64,000 bases of DNA, from positions 62,001 to 126,000 of the forward strand of contig JALEZW010000071.1 in the NCBI GenBank assembly GCA_022772675.1, read 5' to 3'. Under the pieces are notes generated by a model. That model did no database searches. It was not told where the DNA came from and worked only from the letters and a program-made list of their open reading frames with translations. Made by a program: the position numbers and the translations under genes. Positions 17,300 to 26,348 of this stretch are shown in pieces. How positions within the stretch are numbered: position 1 is the first letter of the stretch; each line of letters opens with the position of its first letter. This DNA comes from Agathobacter sp. (GTDB lineage: Bacteria > Bacillota > Clostridia > Lachnospirales > Lachnospiraceae).

Positions 17300-19768
17300 C
17301 TATACTCCAGTTGTATTAACCGTAATTTTATCCAGATGCCAGATATCGTCTACATACTCCTGAATCGTACGGTCGGATGAGAACTTGCCCACATGGGCTA
17401 CATTTAAAATCGCGCTCTTTGCCCATGCACTCTTGTTCTGGTAATATGCAGCAATCTTTTTCTGTGCATTTGCGTATGCACGGAAATCTGCAAGAATAAA
17501 GTAACGGTCAGCCACCTGTCCCTGCTGGGGATTGAGCAGTGAATTGTAGAGATCCCGGAACAGTTCCCTGTCATTGTGGGAATATGTTCCATCCACAAGC
17601 TGATTTACAACCTGACGGATTTCCGGATCACTGTTATAGATATCAGCCGGTCGGTAATCCTTTCGCTGCTCATGAGCGATAACCTCATCTGCGCTCATAC
17701 CGAAGATGAAGATATTGTCCGCACCAACTTCCTCATACATCTCCACATTGGCACCATCCATAGTTCCAATAGTTATAGCACCATTTAACATGAACTTCAT
17801 ATTACCGGTTCCTGAAGCTTCTTTACTTGCCGTGGAAATCTGTTCGCTGATATCTGCTGCCGCAAAAATCCACTCGGCCAGTGATACCCTGTAATCTTCC
17901 AAAAATACAACCTTGATTTTACCATTGATGGACGGATCATTGTTAATGACATTGGCAACTGAATTGATAAGCTTAATGGTAAGCTTTGCGGTACGGTAAC
18001 CGGCGGCTGCCTTTGCCCCGAAGATAAAGGTCCTTGGATAGAAATCCATATCCGGGTTTGCCTTTAACTGGTTATACAGATACATCACATGAAGAATGTT
18101 CATAAGCTGTCTCTTGTACTCATGAAGACGTTTTACCTGTACATCGAAAATCGAATTCGGATCTACATCAATTCCATTGTGTTCCTTAATATATTTAGCA
18201 AGACGAACCTTATTCTGATATTTAATCTCCATAAACTCCTGCTGGGCCTTCGGGTCGGAAGCATAAGATGTCAGCTTTTCTACCTTTGACAGATCGGTAA
18301 TCCATTCTTTTCCTACCTTCTTTGTTACCCAGTCAGCCAAAAGCGGGTTGCCGTGTGCTAAGAATCTTCTCTGGGTAATTCCGTTGGTCTTGTTATTGAA
18401 CTTTTCCGGGAACATCTCATAGAAGTCCTTAAGCTCCTGTTTCTTTAAAATATCCGTGTGAAGTCTTGCCACACCGTTGACTGAGTAGCCTGCACAGATT
18501 GCAAGATGTGCCATCTTCACCTGTCCATCATAAAGGATTGACATCTTACGAACTTTTTCCTCATTTCCGGGATAACGGTCTCTAATCTGCAGAACGAAGC
18601 GGCGGTTAATCTCCTCCACAATCTGGTATACTCTCGGAAGCAGTCTCTGGAAAATATCTACCGGCCATTTTTCCAGGGCTTCTGCCATAATTGTGTGATT
18701 GGTATAGGCTACACAATGGGTAGTGATTTCCCATGCGTCATCCCACGAAAGTCCCTCTTCGTCTACCAGAATACGCATCAATTCTGCAACTGCAACCGTT
18801 GGATGGGTATCGTTCATCTGGAAGGTAACCTTCTTTGGAAGATCATGCAGATCCGTATGATGTTTTTTAAATCTGGCAAGTGCACGCTGAATACTTGCGG
18901 AAACAAAGAAATACTGCTGCTTTAAACGCAGTTCCTTACCTTTTACATGGTTGTCGTTCGGATAAAGTACCTCAACCAGATTTCTCGCAAGGTTTTCCTG
19001 CTCTACCGCCTGATCATAATCGCCTCTGTCGAAAGAATCCAGGCGAAATTCCTCCTTCGGCTGTGCATCCCAGATAATCAAAGTATCCACTACATGATTC
19101 CCATAACCGACAATCGGCATATCATAAGCTGTTGCCAGAACCGACTGATAATCGACCTGCTCAAACTTAAGGCTTCCATCCTCCGCTGTTTTCTGCTCTA
19201 CATGGCCGCCAAATTTAATCTCATAGCAGTACTCCGGTCTGCGCATTTCAAAAGGATATCCGTCTTTTAACCAGTTATCCGGTACTTCCACCTGAAATCC
19301 GTCAATAATCTGCTGTTTAAACATACCGTAGCGATAACGGATTCCACAGCCGTATGCTGCATAACCAAGTGTTGCAAGAGAATCCATAAAGCATGCAGCC
19401 AGTCTTCCCAGTCCTCCATTTCCCAGTGCCGGATCCGGCTCCTGATCCTCAATTACACTAAGATCCAGCCCGATTTCTTCCAGTGCTTCCTTTACTTCCC
19501 CATAAGCCCCGAGATTGATCAGGTTATTTCCCAGTGCTCGCCCCATTAAAAATTCCATGGACATATAGTAAACAGTCTTCGGATCATCCTTCTCAATGAC
19601 CTGCTGTGTCGCCATCCATTCATCCATTACAACATCCTTCACTGCCAGTGATACTGCCTGAAAGATTTCCTGCTGGCTGGCTTCCTTTAATGTTTTGCGA
19701 TACATTGACTTTACATTTTCCGTTACGGTGCGGATAAATTCCTTTTTACTAAATGCCTTGTCTCTCAT
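17300..19768 (-). CDS. glgP: Glycogen/starch/alpha-glucan phosphorylase
   Basis: The enzyme releases glucose 1-phosphate from storage or imported alpha-glucans. The 822-residue GT35 protein has SMEFLMGRALGNNL near the N-terminus, NGGLGRLAACF, QMNDTHP, and the pyridoxal-phosphate lysine in EASGTGNMKFMLNGA. The AUG at 19768 follows AGGAGGG and removes the overlap a longer frame would make with ileS. It lies after the ileS terminator and before the TraX gene. Together with the GH13 enzyme at 33.8-35.1 kb it indicates alpha-glucan turnover. Confidence 0.97.
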   Translation of the reverse strand: MRDKAFSKKEFIRTVTENVKSMYRKTLKEASQQEIFQAVSLAVKDVVMDEWMATQQVIEKDDPKTVYYMSMEFLMGRALGNNLINLGAYGEVKEALEEIGLDLSVIEDQEPDPALGNGGLGRLAACFMDSLATLGYAAYGCGIRYRYGMFKQQIIDGFQVEVPDNWLKDGYPFEMRRPEYCYEIKFGGHVEQKTAEDGSLKFEQVDYQSVLATAYDMPIVGYGNHVVDTLIIWDAQPKEEFRLDSFDRGDYDQAVEQENLARNLVEVLYPNDNHVKGKELRLKQQYFFVSASIQRALARFKKHHTDLHDLPKKVTFQMNDTHPTVAVAELMRILVDEEGLSWDDAWEITTHCVAYTNHTIMAEALEKWPVDIFQRLLPRVYQIVEEINRRFVLQIRDRYPGNEEKVRKMSILYDGQVKMAHLAICAGYSVNGVARLHTDILKKQELKDFYEMFPEKFNNKTNGITQRRFLAHGNPLLADWVTKKVGKEWITDLSKVEKLTSYASDPKAQQEFMEIKYQNKVRLAKYIKEHNGIDVDPNSIFDVQVKRLHEYKRQLMNILHVMYLYNQLKANPDMDFYPRTFIFGAKAAAGYRTAKLTIKLINSVANVINNDPSINGKIKVVFLEDYRVSLAEWIFAAADISEQISTASKEASGTGNMKFMLNGAITIGTMDGANVEMYEEVGADNIFIFGMSADEVIAHEQRKDYRPADIYNSDPEIRQVVNQLVDGTYSHNDRELFRDLYNSLLNPQQGQVADRYFILADFRAYANAQKKIAAYYQNKSAWAKSAILNVAHVGKFSSDRTIQEYVDDIWHLDKITVNTTGV

Positions 19769-19810
19769 ATGCTGCCCTCCTAATTTAGCTAGCTTTTTGA
19801 TGCGGGATAC

Positions 19811-19840
19811 AAAAAGGGAGCCCGGCATATGCCCGCTCCC
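19811..19840 (-). terminator. Terminator of ileS
   Basis: GGGAGC and GCTCCC arms with an inner GGCATATGCC make a near-perfect stem at 19816-19840. TTTTT follows on the minus strand (19815-19811), 11 nt after the ileS stop. Confidence 0.9.
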
Positions 19841-19850
19841 TCTCCCTGTA

Positions 19851-22800
19851 CTATTGTTTCTGTACGGCAAGTGTAACTTTCTCACCATTGATACTCCACT
19901 CCTCCTCATATCCTGAGAGTGTGCCTGCAGTAATTGCGTCTGCAAGTACTTCAGACTGAATATCTTTTCCGTATTTGTTAAAGATTTCTGTCACTTTTTC
20001 ATCTGCAATATAAGATACAGCAATATGATCCATTACCTCAAAGCCTGCCTTCTTTCGCATAGTCTGAATCTTGCTGATCAGCTCGCGGACAAATCCTTCT
20101 TCAATCAGTTCAGGTGTCAGCCTGGTATCCATAACTACAGTTGCATAGTTATCCCCCTCGGTTACAAAGCCTTCAGCCTGTGTCATTGTGATCAGTAAAT
20201 CCTCTTCTAATAATACAACTTCCTCACTGACACTGTCAAGCTTAAGTGCACCGGTGGATTTAAGTTCTTCCATTGCCTTATTTCCGTCCAGCTCTGCCAG
20301 CGCAGACTGAATCTGTTTTAAATATTTTCCATATTTTGGTCCGACAGTGCGGAGCTGCGGCTTAAATACATAATCTGTGTATGCAGATACATCATCCGTG
20401 AAGGTAATCTTCTTAACATTTAACTCATCTCCGATGATGTCAACATAGAAATCGCTGAGCTTCTCCGGAGCCTTCACATACATCTGGCCGATTGGCTGAC
20501 GGTTTTTGATATTGGCACTGTTACGGCATGCACGTCCCATTACAACAATCTTTAATACCTCATCCATTGCAGCTTCCAGATCTTTATCAATCAGCTTCTC
20601 GTCCACTGTGGGGAAGTCACATAAATGGATACTCTCCGGCGCACTCTTATCGATTGAGCAGACCAGATTCCGATAAATATCCTCGGTCATAAACGGAATC
20701 ATCGGAGCTGCCGCCCTGCAGATGGTAACTAACGCTGTATACAATGTCATATAAGCATTGATCTTATCCTGCTCCATCCCTTTTGCCCAGAAACGCTCAC
20801 GGGAACGGCGGACATACCAGTTACTCATGTCATCCACAAACTCCTCTAAGGCTCGTGCCGCCTCAGGAATCCGGTAATTCGCCAAATTGTCATCCACTGC
20901 AGCCACTGCAGAATTCAGCTTGGAAAGAAGCCACTTATCCATAACAGTCAGCTTATCATATTCCAGTGTATACTTCGTGGCATCAAAATCATCAATATTT
21001 GCATACAGTACGAAAAAGGCATAGGTATTCCAGAGGGTACCCATAAACTTTCGCTGTCCCTCCTGCACAGCCTTTCCATGGAAACGGTTCGGCAGCCATG
21101 GGGCACTGTTTGTGTAGAAATACCAGCGGATTGCATCTGCGCCATAGGTTTCCAGTGCCTCGAAAGGATCCACGGCATTTCCCTTGGATTTCGACATCTT
21201 CTGTCCATTCTCATCCTGGACATGTCCGAGAACGATGACATTCTCATAGGGTGCCTTGTGGAATAACAGCGTGGACTCCGCCATCAGGGAATAGAACCAT
21301 CCACGGGTCTGGTCTACTGCCTCGGAAATAAATTTTGCAGGGAACTGCTGCTCAAATAAATCCTTATTTTCAAATGGATAATGGTGCTGTGCAAAGGGCA
21401 TTGCGCCGGAATCAAACCAGCAGTCAATAACCTCCGGTACACGCTTCATGGTACCGCCACACTTCTTACACTTAAAGGTCACCTCATCAATATACGGACG
21501 GTGCAGCTCTACCTTTGCCGCATCCGGATTACCGGAACGTTCTGCCAGCTCTGCACGGCTTCCGATGGACTCCTGACATCCACAGTCCTCACACTCCCAG
21601 ATGTTAAGCGGAGTTCCCCAGTAACGGTTACGGGAAATGCCCCAGTCCTGAATATTCTCCAGCCAGTTTCCGAAACGTCCCTCACCAATAGACTGTGGAA
21701 TCCAGTTAACTGTCTTATTATTGGCAACCAGTTCATCCTTAACCGCTGTCATCTTGATGAACCAGGATTCTCTGGCATAGTAAATAAGGGGAGTATCACA
21801 TCTCCAGCAATGCGGGTACTCATGCTCAAACTTCGGTGCATCAAAAAGCTGTCCTCTTGCCTCCAGATCCTTAAGGACCTCCGGGTCTGCCTTCTTTACG
21901 AATAAACCGGCAAAGGGGGTCTCCTCTGTCAGCTCTCCCTTTCCATCTACGAACTGTACAAAGGGCAGATCATAATTCCGTCCCACATTGGCATCATCCT
22001 CACCAAAGGCCGGAGCAATATGAACAATACCGGTACCATCTGTCATGGTAACGTAGCTGTCGCAGGTCACGAAAAATCCTTTCTTGTGCTGCTTATCGGA
22101 AACCGTCTTTGCACAATCATATAACGGCTCGTACTCTTTATACTCCAGGTCTTTTCCTTTATAGGTTTCCAGCACTTCGTATGCCTTCTGTCCCTCTTCC
22201 TTTGCAAGGGGTCCTAATACCTTGTCCGCCAGAGCCTCTGCCAGATAATAGGTATATCCATCAACTGCCTTTACCTTAATATAGGTATCATCCGGGTTCA
22301 CACAGAGAGCCACATTGCTGGGCAGTGTCCATGGTGTTGTGGTCCATGCCAGGAAATAAGCATCCTCTCCCACAACCTTGAAACGGACAATTGCAGAACG
22401 CTCTTTTACAGTTTTATATCCCTGTGCCACCTCCTGGGAGGAAAGGGGAGTACCGCATCGAGGGCAGTACGGAACAATCTTAAACCCCTTATAGAGAAGC
22501 TTCTGATTCCAGATTTCCTTAAGTGCCCACCACTCAGACTCAATGTAATCATCATCGTAAGTTACATAAGGGTTATCCATATCAGCCCAGAAGCCAACAG
22601 TATTGGAGAAATCCTCCCACATTCCCTTATACTTCCAGACAGATTCCTTACATTCCTTGATAAAGGGCTCCATACCGTATTCTTCAATCTGTTCTTTACC
22701 GTTTAAGCCCAGCTTTTTCTCTACTTCCAGCTCTACCGGCAGACCATGGGTATCCCATCCCGCTTTACGGGGTACATACTTTCCCTTCATGGTCTGGTAT

Positions 22801-23009
22801 CTGGGAATCATGTCCTTGATCACACGGGTCAGCACATGACCGATATGCGGCTTGCCGTTTGCAGTAGGCGGTCCATCGTAAAAAGTATAGGTCTCGCCCT
22901 CCTTACGATTTTCCATAGATTTCTTAAAAATATCATTTTCACGCCAGAATTTTTCCGTTTCCTTCTCGCGCTCAACGAAGTTCATGTTGGTGTCAACTTT
23001 GTTGTACAT
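19851..23009 (-). CDS. ileS: Isoleucyl-tRNA synthetase
   Basis: A class Ia synthetase that charges tRNA-Ile. The HIGH motif is in TANGKPHIGHVLTR and the KMSKS motif in GQKMSKSKGN; the editing CP1 domain lies between, with TTTPWTLPSN visible. The length, 1052 residues, fits the longer eukaryote-like (type 2) group, some members of which tolerate mupirocin; that is a family expectation, not seen here. CxxC pairs (CEDCG, KKCGG) occur in the middle. The AUG at 23009 follows GAGGAGG; a longer frame runs into a repeat and is rejected. Expression is set by the T-box at 23359-23622. Confidence 0.97.
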   Translation of the reverse strand: MYNKVDTNMNFVEREKETEKFWRENDIFKKSMENRKEGETYTFYDGPPTANGKPHIGHVLTRVIKDMIPRYQTMKGKYVPRKAGWDTHGLPVELEVEKKLGLNGKEQIEEYGMEPFIKECKESVWKYKGMWEDFSNTVGFWADMDNPYVTYDDDYIESEWWALKEIWNQKLLYKGFKIVPYCPRCGTPLSSQEVAQGYKTVKERSAIVRFKVVGEDAYFLAWTTTPWTLPSNVALCVNPDDTYIKVKAVDGYTYYLAEALADKVLGPLAKEEGQKAYEVLETYKGKDLEYKEYEPLYDCAKTVSDKQHKKGFFVTCDSYVTMTDGTGIVHIAPAFGEDDANVGRNYDLPFVQFVDGKGELTEETPFAGLFVKKADPEVLKDLEARGQLFDAPKFEHEYPHCWRCDTPLIYYARESWFIKMTAVKDELVANNKTVNWIPQSIGEGRFGNWLENIQDWGISRNRYWGTPLNIWECEDCGCQESIGSRAELAERSGNPDAAKVELHRPYIDEVTFKCKKCGGTMKRVPEVIDCWFDSGAMPFAQHHYPFENKDLFEQQFPAKFISEAVDQTRGWFYSLMAESTLLFHKAPYENVIVLGHVQDENGQKMSKSKGNAVDPFEALETYGADAIRWYFYTNSAPWLPNRFHGKAVQEGQRKFMGTLWNTYAFFVLYANIDDFDATKYTLEYDKLTVMDKWLLSKLNSAVAAVDDNLANYRIPEAARALEEFVDDMSNWYVRRSRERFWAKGMEQDKINAYMTLYTALVTICRAAAPMIPFMTEDIYRNLVCSIDKSAPESIHLCDFPTVDEKLIDKDLEAAMDEVLKIVVMGRACRNSANIKNRQPIGQMYVKAPEKLSDFYVDIIGDELNVKKITFTDDVSAYTDYVFKPQLRTVGPKYGKYLKQIQSALAELDGNKAMEELKSTGALKLDSVSEEVVLLEEDLLITMTQAEGFVTEGDNYATVVMDTRLTPELIEEGFVRELISKIQTMRKKAGFEVMDHIAVSYIADEKVTEIFNKYGKDIQSEVLADAITAGTLSGYEEEWSINGEKVTLAVQKQ

Positions 23010-23021
23010 GTTATCCTCCTC

Positions 23022-23350
23022 ATTGACCTTGTTTATGCTTCGCGTAACCCCAGTCTCCAATCTCGAATCCCGCCCCTTCGCGGCTTCTCCGCTGCTGACG
23101 CAGCTATGATTCTCGTTTTCCGCCTGGCGGTCAATTTCAGTGGAAATCCTTGCAAGCAAGCTTGCAGTCTTTCCAAATCATCGACCTTGTTTATGCTTCG
23201 CGTAACCCCAGTCTCCAATCTCGAATCCCGCCCCTTCGCGGCTTCTCCGCTGCTGACGCAGCTATGATTCTCGTTTTCCGCCTGGCGGTCAATTTCGGTG
23301 GAAATCCTTGCAAGCATGCTTGCAGTCTTTCCACCTCATTGACCTTGTAG
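23022..23350. repeat. 158-bp tandem repeat (two copies) inserted between T-box and ileS
   Basis: Two adjacent copies (23025-23182 and 23183-23340) differ at only a handful of bases. The unit begins after GACCTTGT, which appears a third time at 23341-23348. Read in the ileS direction, ACAAGGTCAATGAGG occurs at both outer edges, so the element looks like an insertion with direct repeats that rebuilt the ileS ribosome site. Each copy contains a 16-nt palindrome (TGCAAGCATGCTTGCA in copy 2) nested in GGTGGAAA/TTTCCACC. The period is not a multiple of three, and the frames it opens change from copy to copy, so it is not coding. Confidence 0.9.
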
Positions 23351-23358
23351 GTTACGCT

Positions 23359-23622
23359 AAAAAGAGCCCACATCCAGTAATTAGGACGCGGGCTCACGTT
23401 ATACCACCTGATTACCATGTACTTGAGAGTCCATAACTATAAAAATCTCTCGCATACTTCGTTCCCTGTAACGCAGGAAAAGCGTCGGCTTCTATTAGGT
23501 ATCCCACCGTTCGAACCGCAGCTCGGAAGTGATCTTCACAGCTGCAATACTCGTACCGGTTCCCACCATCTCCGGCTCTCTTTCCCTTTCCTGCAACAGC
23601 TACTGTCTTCGTCTTTGCCTTT
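23359..23622 (-). ncRNA. T-box riboswitch (isoleucine) controlling ileS
   Basis: Read on the minus strand, the leader has a Stem I with the apical GAGCCGG/GGAACCGGT region, a specifier segment GAAGATCAC whose ATC (23533-23531) is an Ile codon, and a T-box AGGTGGTATAACGTG at 23409-23395. The terminator stem GAGCCC...GGGCTC (23395-23364) ends in TTTTT (23363-23359). Uncharged tRNA-Ile should stabilise the antiterminator. The T-box consensus departs slightly from AGGGUGGNACCGCG. The 5' boundary is estimated from the promoter. Confidence 0.93.
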
Positions 23623-23629
23623 TTTATTT

Positions 23630-23658
23630 AGTATAGTAAAAATATTTTTTTCTGTCAA
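23630..23658 (-). promoter_or_regulatory. Promoter of the ileS T-box transcript
   Basis: TTGACA (23658-23653) and TATACT (23635-23630) on the minus strand, 17-bp spacer. The -35 begins three bases after the stop codon of the upstream gene. Confidence 0.85.
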
Positions 23659-23660
23659 GG

Positions 23661-24602
23661 CTATTTCTGATGGATATCCAGCCATTTTTTCCAGTTTTTC
23701 CGGCTCTCAGCATCTCCCTTTGCCAGTTTCCTGCATGCTTCCCCATAAAATGCCGGATAGCTTGCATTTTCATAAACAGGATATTCCAGTCTCCAGCTTA
23801 TGTCCGGATTTTTTTCATCCAGATACTCCAGTCCATCCCTTTCAATTTCCAAAATACCGTGTTCCGTCCGAAAACACTGTCCTGCTGTTTCTTCTTTAGC
23901 CATCCATAATGCCGTCTCATCGGAGGAAACAAGAGCGGGATACGTTGCTCGATAAATACCGGACAGCTTTTTAAGCCGGTCTTCCTTCTTTTCGTCCGAA
24001 ACCAAAAGCCATGTTCCCTTTTTCTCCTCCCCCTCTATTTTAAGGCAGGAGATTCCAGTATCTTTATTCGTTGTAACCCGGTACCCAGGCTTCATTTCCT
24101 GTTCCGTCAGTATCTTTACACCCATAAATTTTTTCAGTAATTCCATGAGAGAATCATTAAGTTCTGCCAGATCAATCAGTCCATACTCCTCATCTTCACA
24201 GACAAGATAGTATTTCCCGCTGTCTTTTGCAATCTGAATTGTCGTGAGCGCAGGATGAAATACGAAAAAGGTATGGGTCATTTTATGTCCAATGGACCAG
24301 GCTCCTTCCAGTTCCCTGAGCTGTTCCATCCTGTATGCCTTATTTTCCGCCATTTCCATAACATCGCCTGCATCCAAAAGCAATCCGCTTTTTTTCTTTT
24401 CCTTCCAATTCGAAGAGGGAAGCTTTCCAATCCGGTACAGCTCCAGCAGTGATTTCCTTTCTGCCCTATCCTGTGCCTTTCGGATTGATACATTGATTCC
24501 GGACATGAGAAGCCCATTGCTTTCGGGCGTCATTGTATTAACTGTTTTCTCTAATACCGGTACATACACAGTTGTATGACACCGAAACGTAATGACAGAC
24601 AT
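23661..24602 (-). CDS. Hypothetical protein, 313 residues
   Basis: I do not recognise this protein. It is soluble with no signal peptide, opens MSVITFRCHTTVYVPVLEKTVNT, and has a charged middle (NWKEKKKSG, GEEKKGTW, SDEKKEDRLKK) alternating with beta-like stretches such as THTFFVFHPALTTIQIA and GKYYLVCEDEEYGLIDL. The C-terminus is Trp/Lys rich (SRKNWKKWLDI). GAGGAGGC precedes the AUG at good spacing. It stands alone: a terminator separates it from the upstream DUF4190 gene and the ileS promoter begins right after its stop. Composition resembles its neighbours, so there is no sign of recent transfer. Confidence 0.75.
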   Translation of the reverse strand: MSVITFRCHTTVYVPVLEKTVNTMTPESNGLLMSGINVSIRKAQDRAERKSLLELYRIGKLPSSNWKEKKKSGLLLDAGDVMEMAENKAYRMEQLRELEGAWSIGHKMTHTFFVFHPALTTIQIAKDSGKYYLVCEDEEYGLIDLAELNDSLMELLKKFMGVKILTEQEMKPGYRVTTNKDTGISCLKIEGEEKKGTWLLVSDEKKEDRLKKLSGIYRATYPALVSSDETALWMAKEETAGQCFRTEHGILEIERDGLEYLDEKNPDISWRLEYPVYENASYPAFYGEACRKLAKGDAESRKNWKKWLDIHQK

Positions 24603-24674
24603 CCCTCATGCCTCCTCTCAACTCGTTTCTGCAAAACAGCTCATGGCCATCTGCCATTTCACTTTAGGTATCAT

Positions 24675-24726
24675 AAAAGGAGAGCCCAAATGGCATCCGT
24701 TAATATCCGCCCGGGTTCTCCTTTTT
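24675..24726 (-). terminator. Terminator after the DUF4190 gene
   Basis: GGAGAGCCC (24679-24687) pairs with GGGTTCTCC (24713-24721), flanked by A and T runs. On the minus strand the stem is followed by TTTT. Confidence 0.75.
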
Positions 24727-24739
24727 CATCTCATTCTCT

Positions 24740-25420
24740 TTACTGATAGTTCTCCAGATCATCCATGCTCTCATTGTAGTACTGTTCATATTCCTCCAGA
24801 TATTTCTGGAAAGGATTATCCGGATCCGTGCTATCCATTCCTTCAGCTACAAACATGGTCATTCCTACCCACATAACAGTTGCAATGATAATGGAAATTA
24901 CCGCTGTAATAATACCTCCGATTGCAAAACCTTTTTTCTCACTCTTGACAATCTGGATAATACCAAAAATAATCGCAAGAAGGGAAAGGAGGTAATTGAT
25001 ACAGCAAGCAAATGTGAAAATGGATAGAATTCCCAGAACAAGAGACGCAATTCCAAATCCTGTACTCGTTCCTTTCTGTCCCGCTGCCTGCCCATAGTAC
25101 GGCTGCTGACCGGCATTTGCCTGACCGCTATAGGGATTCGAGGTTCCGCCATAAGCATTTGTCCGGCCGCTGTATGCATTCTCCGGTCCACTGTAAGTAT
25201 TCGTCTGATAACTGCTATTTGGCTGATAGTAATCTGTCTGACCATACATATTCCGGTCACCGTAGTTAAACTCCCCACCAGACTGCTGGCCGGAGGGCTG
25301 GTAAGATCCGGTGTCCGGTTCTGGCTGTGAATCCGGTTCCGGTGCACTGTAATCCTGACGTGGTTTCATATCCGGCTGTTCCGGTGTCCCCGTTCCATTT
25401 GGCATAAACTCATCACTCAT
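24740..25420 (-). CDS. DUF4190-type membrane protein with Gln/Tyr/Gly-rich N-terminal tail
   Basis: A 226-residue protein. Residues 1-115 are low complexity, with imperfect repeats of the type NAYSGRTNAYGGTSNPYSGQ, rich in Tyr, Gly, Asn, Gln and Pro. Two hydrophobic helices follow (GIASLVLGILSIFTFACC and later GFAIGGIITAVISIIIATVM), separated by a short loop, as in DUF4190 proteins, and then an acidic tail (YLEEYEQYYNESMDDLE). The disordered tail is probably cytoplasmic. Function is unknown. GGAGAA precedes the start, and an AT-rich perfect palindrome (25485-25498) lies upstream. Confidence 0.8.
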   Translation of the reverse strand: MSDEFMPNGTGTPEQPDMKPRQDYSAPEPDSQPEPDTGSYQPSGQQSGGEFNYGDRNMYGQTDYYQPNSSYQTNTYSGPENAYSGRTNAYGGTSNPYSGQANAGQQPYYGQAAGQKGTSTGFGIASLVLGILSIFTFACCINYLLSLLAIIFGIIQIVKSEKKGFAIGGIITAVISIIIATVMWVGMTMFVAEGMDSTDPDNPFQKYLEEYEQYYNESMDDLENYQ

Positions 25421-25544
25421 ACTTATTCTCCTCTATTTCACAAGTAATATCATATAGTATACTACTTTTTAATATATTTTTCAATTTGTTTAAACAAACA
25501 AAAGATGACCGTTCATATGCGCCAGTTACTTTTTATTCGGTATA

Positions 25545-26345
25545 CTAGTTCCCCGCACTCTCATACTTTGTGGTCCCATACTGGAACAGGCTGTATGCAA
25601 TAATCCAGAATACCACAGCAATCCCGCACTCCACACCGATGGTTTCCAGCGCACCACGCCCCATCAGGAAATAGCTTGCCGGCAGATATGCCACAAAAGC
25701 AAAGGGTATCACCCAGGTAATAATGAAACGGATTCCCTTCGCATAAATCTCCGTGGGATATTTTGCAAACTCTGCCATCTCGTATGCCACCTGAAGAAAT
25801 GGACCACTCTGCTTTACCCAGAATGCAATGGAGGTAAAAAACAGTTTAACGGAGGTGTAGATCACTGCACCTGCAATCACTGATACAATAAACAGCAGGA
25901 CATGCACTGCATCCACAGCAAGAATTCCCTTAGAAACAGATGATGCCACAAGAATGATTCCTACCAGAAGCTCTCCCAGGGCATCCGGCTGCAGTTTCTC
26001 ACAAATCACCTGAAAAAATACATTCATGGGCCGCAGCATATAACGGTCAAAGTCGCCGTCAATAACCATCCAATAGGAGACCCGCCACAGATTGTCTGTG
26101 AACAGATGATCAATTCCTCTTGGAATCTGCGCAAAACCGTATATAAATATCAGCTGCTCCAGCGTCCAGCCCTTCAGATTTGGAATCTGTCCAAACACCA
26201 GATAAAGAAAAACAATTCCCATCACCTGTGTCAGAAGGAATCCCACAAGTCCAATCAGAAAGTCCACCTTTGACTGCAGGATTACTTTAAAAAACTGTGA
26301 CACCAGCACCCTGTACAGGCGGCAATATCGTTTTATCGTTTTCAT
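25545..26345 (-). CDS. ABC-2 type exporter permease (second permease)
   Basis: A 266-residue membrane protein with about six helices, of the ABC-2 permease group found as a pair with the gene upstream (COG3694/COG4587 pattern). It begins 3 nt after the first permease stop, so it is the last gene of an ATPase-permease-permease operon. Such three-gene exporters move drugs, peptides or lipids, but no substrate clue exists here. The RGIDHLFTDNLWRVSYW and FDRYMLRPMNVFFQV loops are typical for the family. Confidence 0.87.
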   Translation of the reverse strand: MKTIKRYCRLYRVLVSQFFKVILQSKVDFLIGLVGFLLTQVMGIVFLYLVFGQIPNLKGWTLEQLIFIYGFAQIPRGIDHLFTDNLWRVSYWMVIDGDFDRYMLRPMNVFFQVICEKLQPDALGELLVGIILVASSVSKGILAVDAVHVLLFIVSVIAGAVIYTSVKLFFTSIAFWVKQSGPFLQVAYEMAEFAKYPTEIYAKGIRFIITWVIPFAFVAYLPASYFLMGRGALETIGVECGIAVVFWIIAYSLFQYGTTKYESAGN

Positions 26346-26348
26346 CCA

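Noticed and set aside
23033-23317. Open frames of 66-94 codons on both strands in the ileS leader
   Set aside because: They read through the 158-bp repeat; the period is not a multiple of three, so the same DNA appears in two different frames of one ORF. No ribosome site is conserved, and the T-box/ileS leader explains the region.
25485-25498. TTTGTTTAAACAAA, a perfect 14-bp palindrome upstream of the DUF4190 gene
   Set aside because: It is short and AT-only apart from one C/G pair, so chance is likely; no promoter overlap was convincing.
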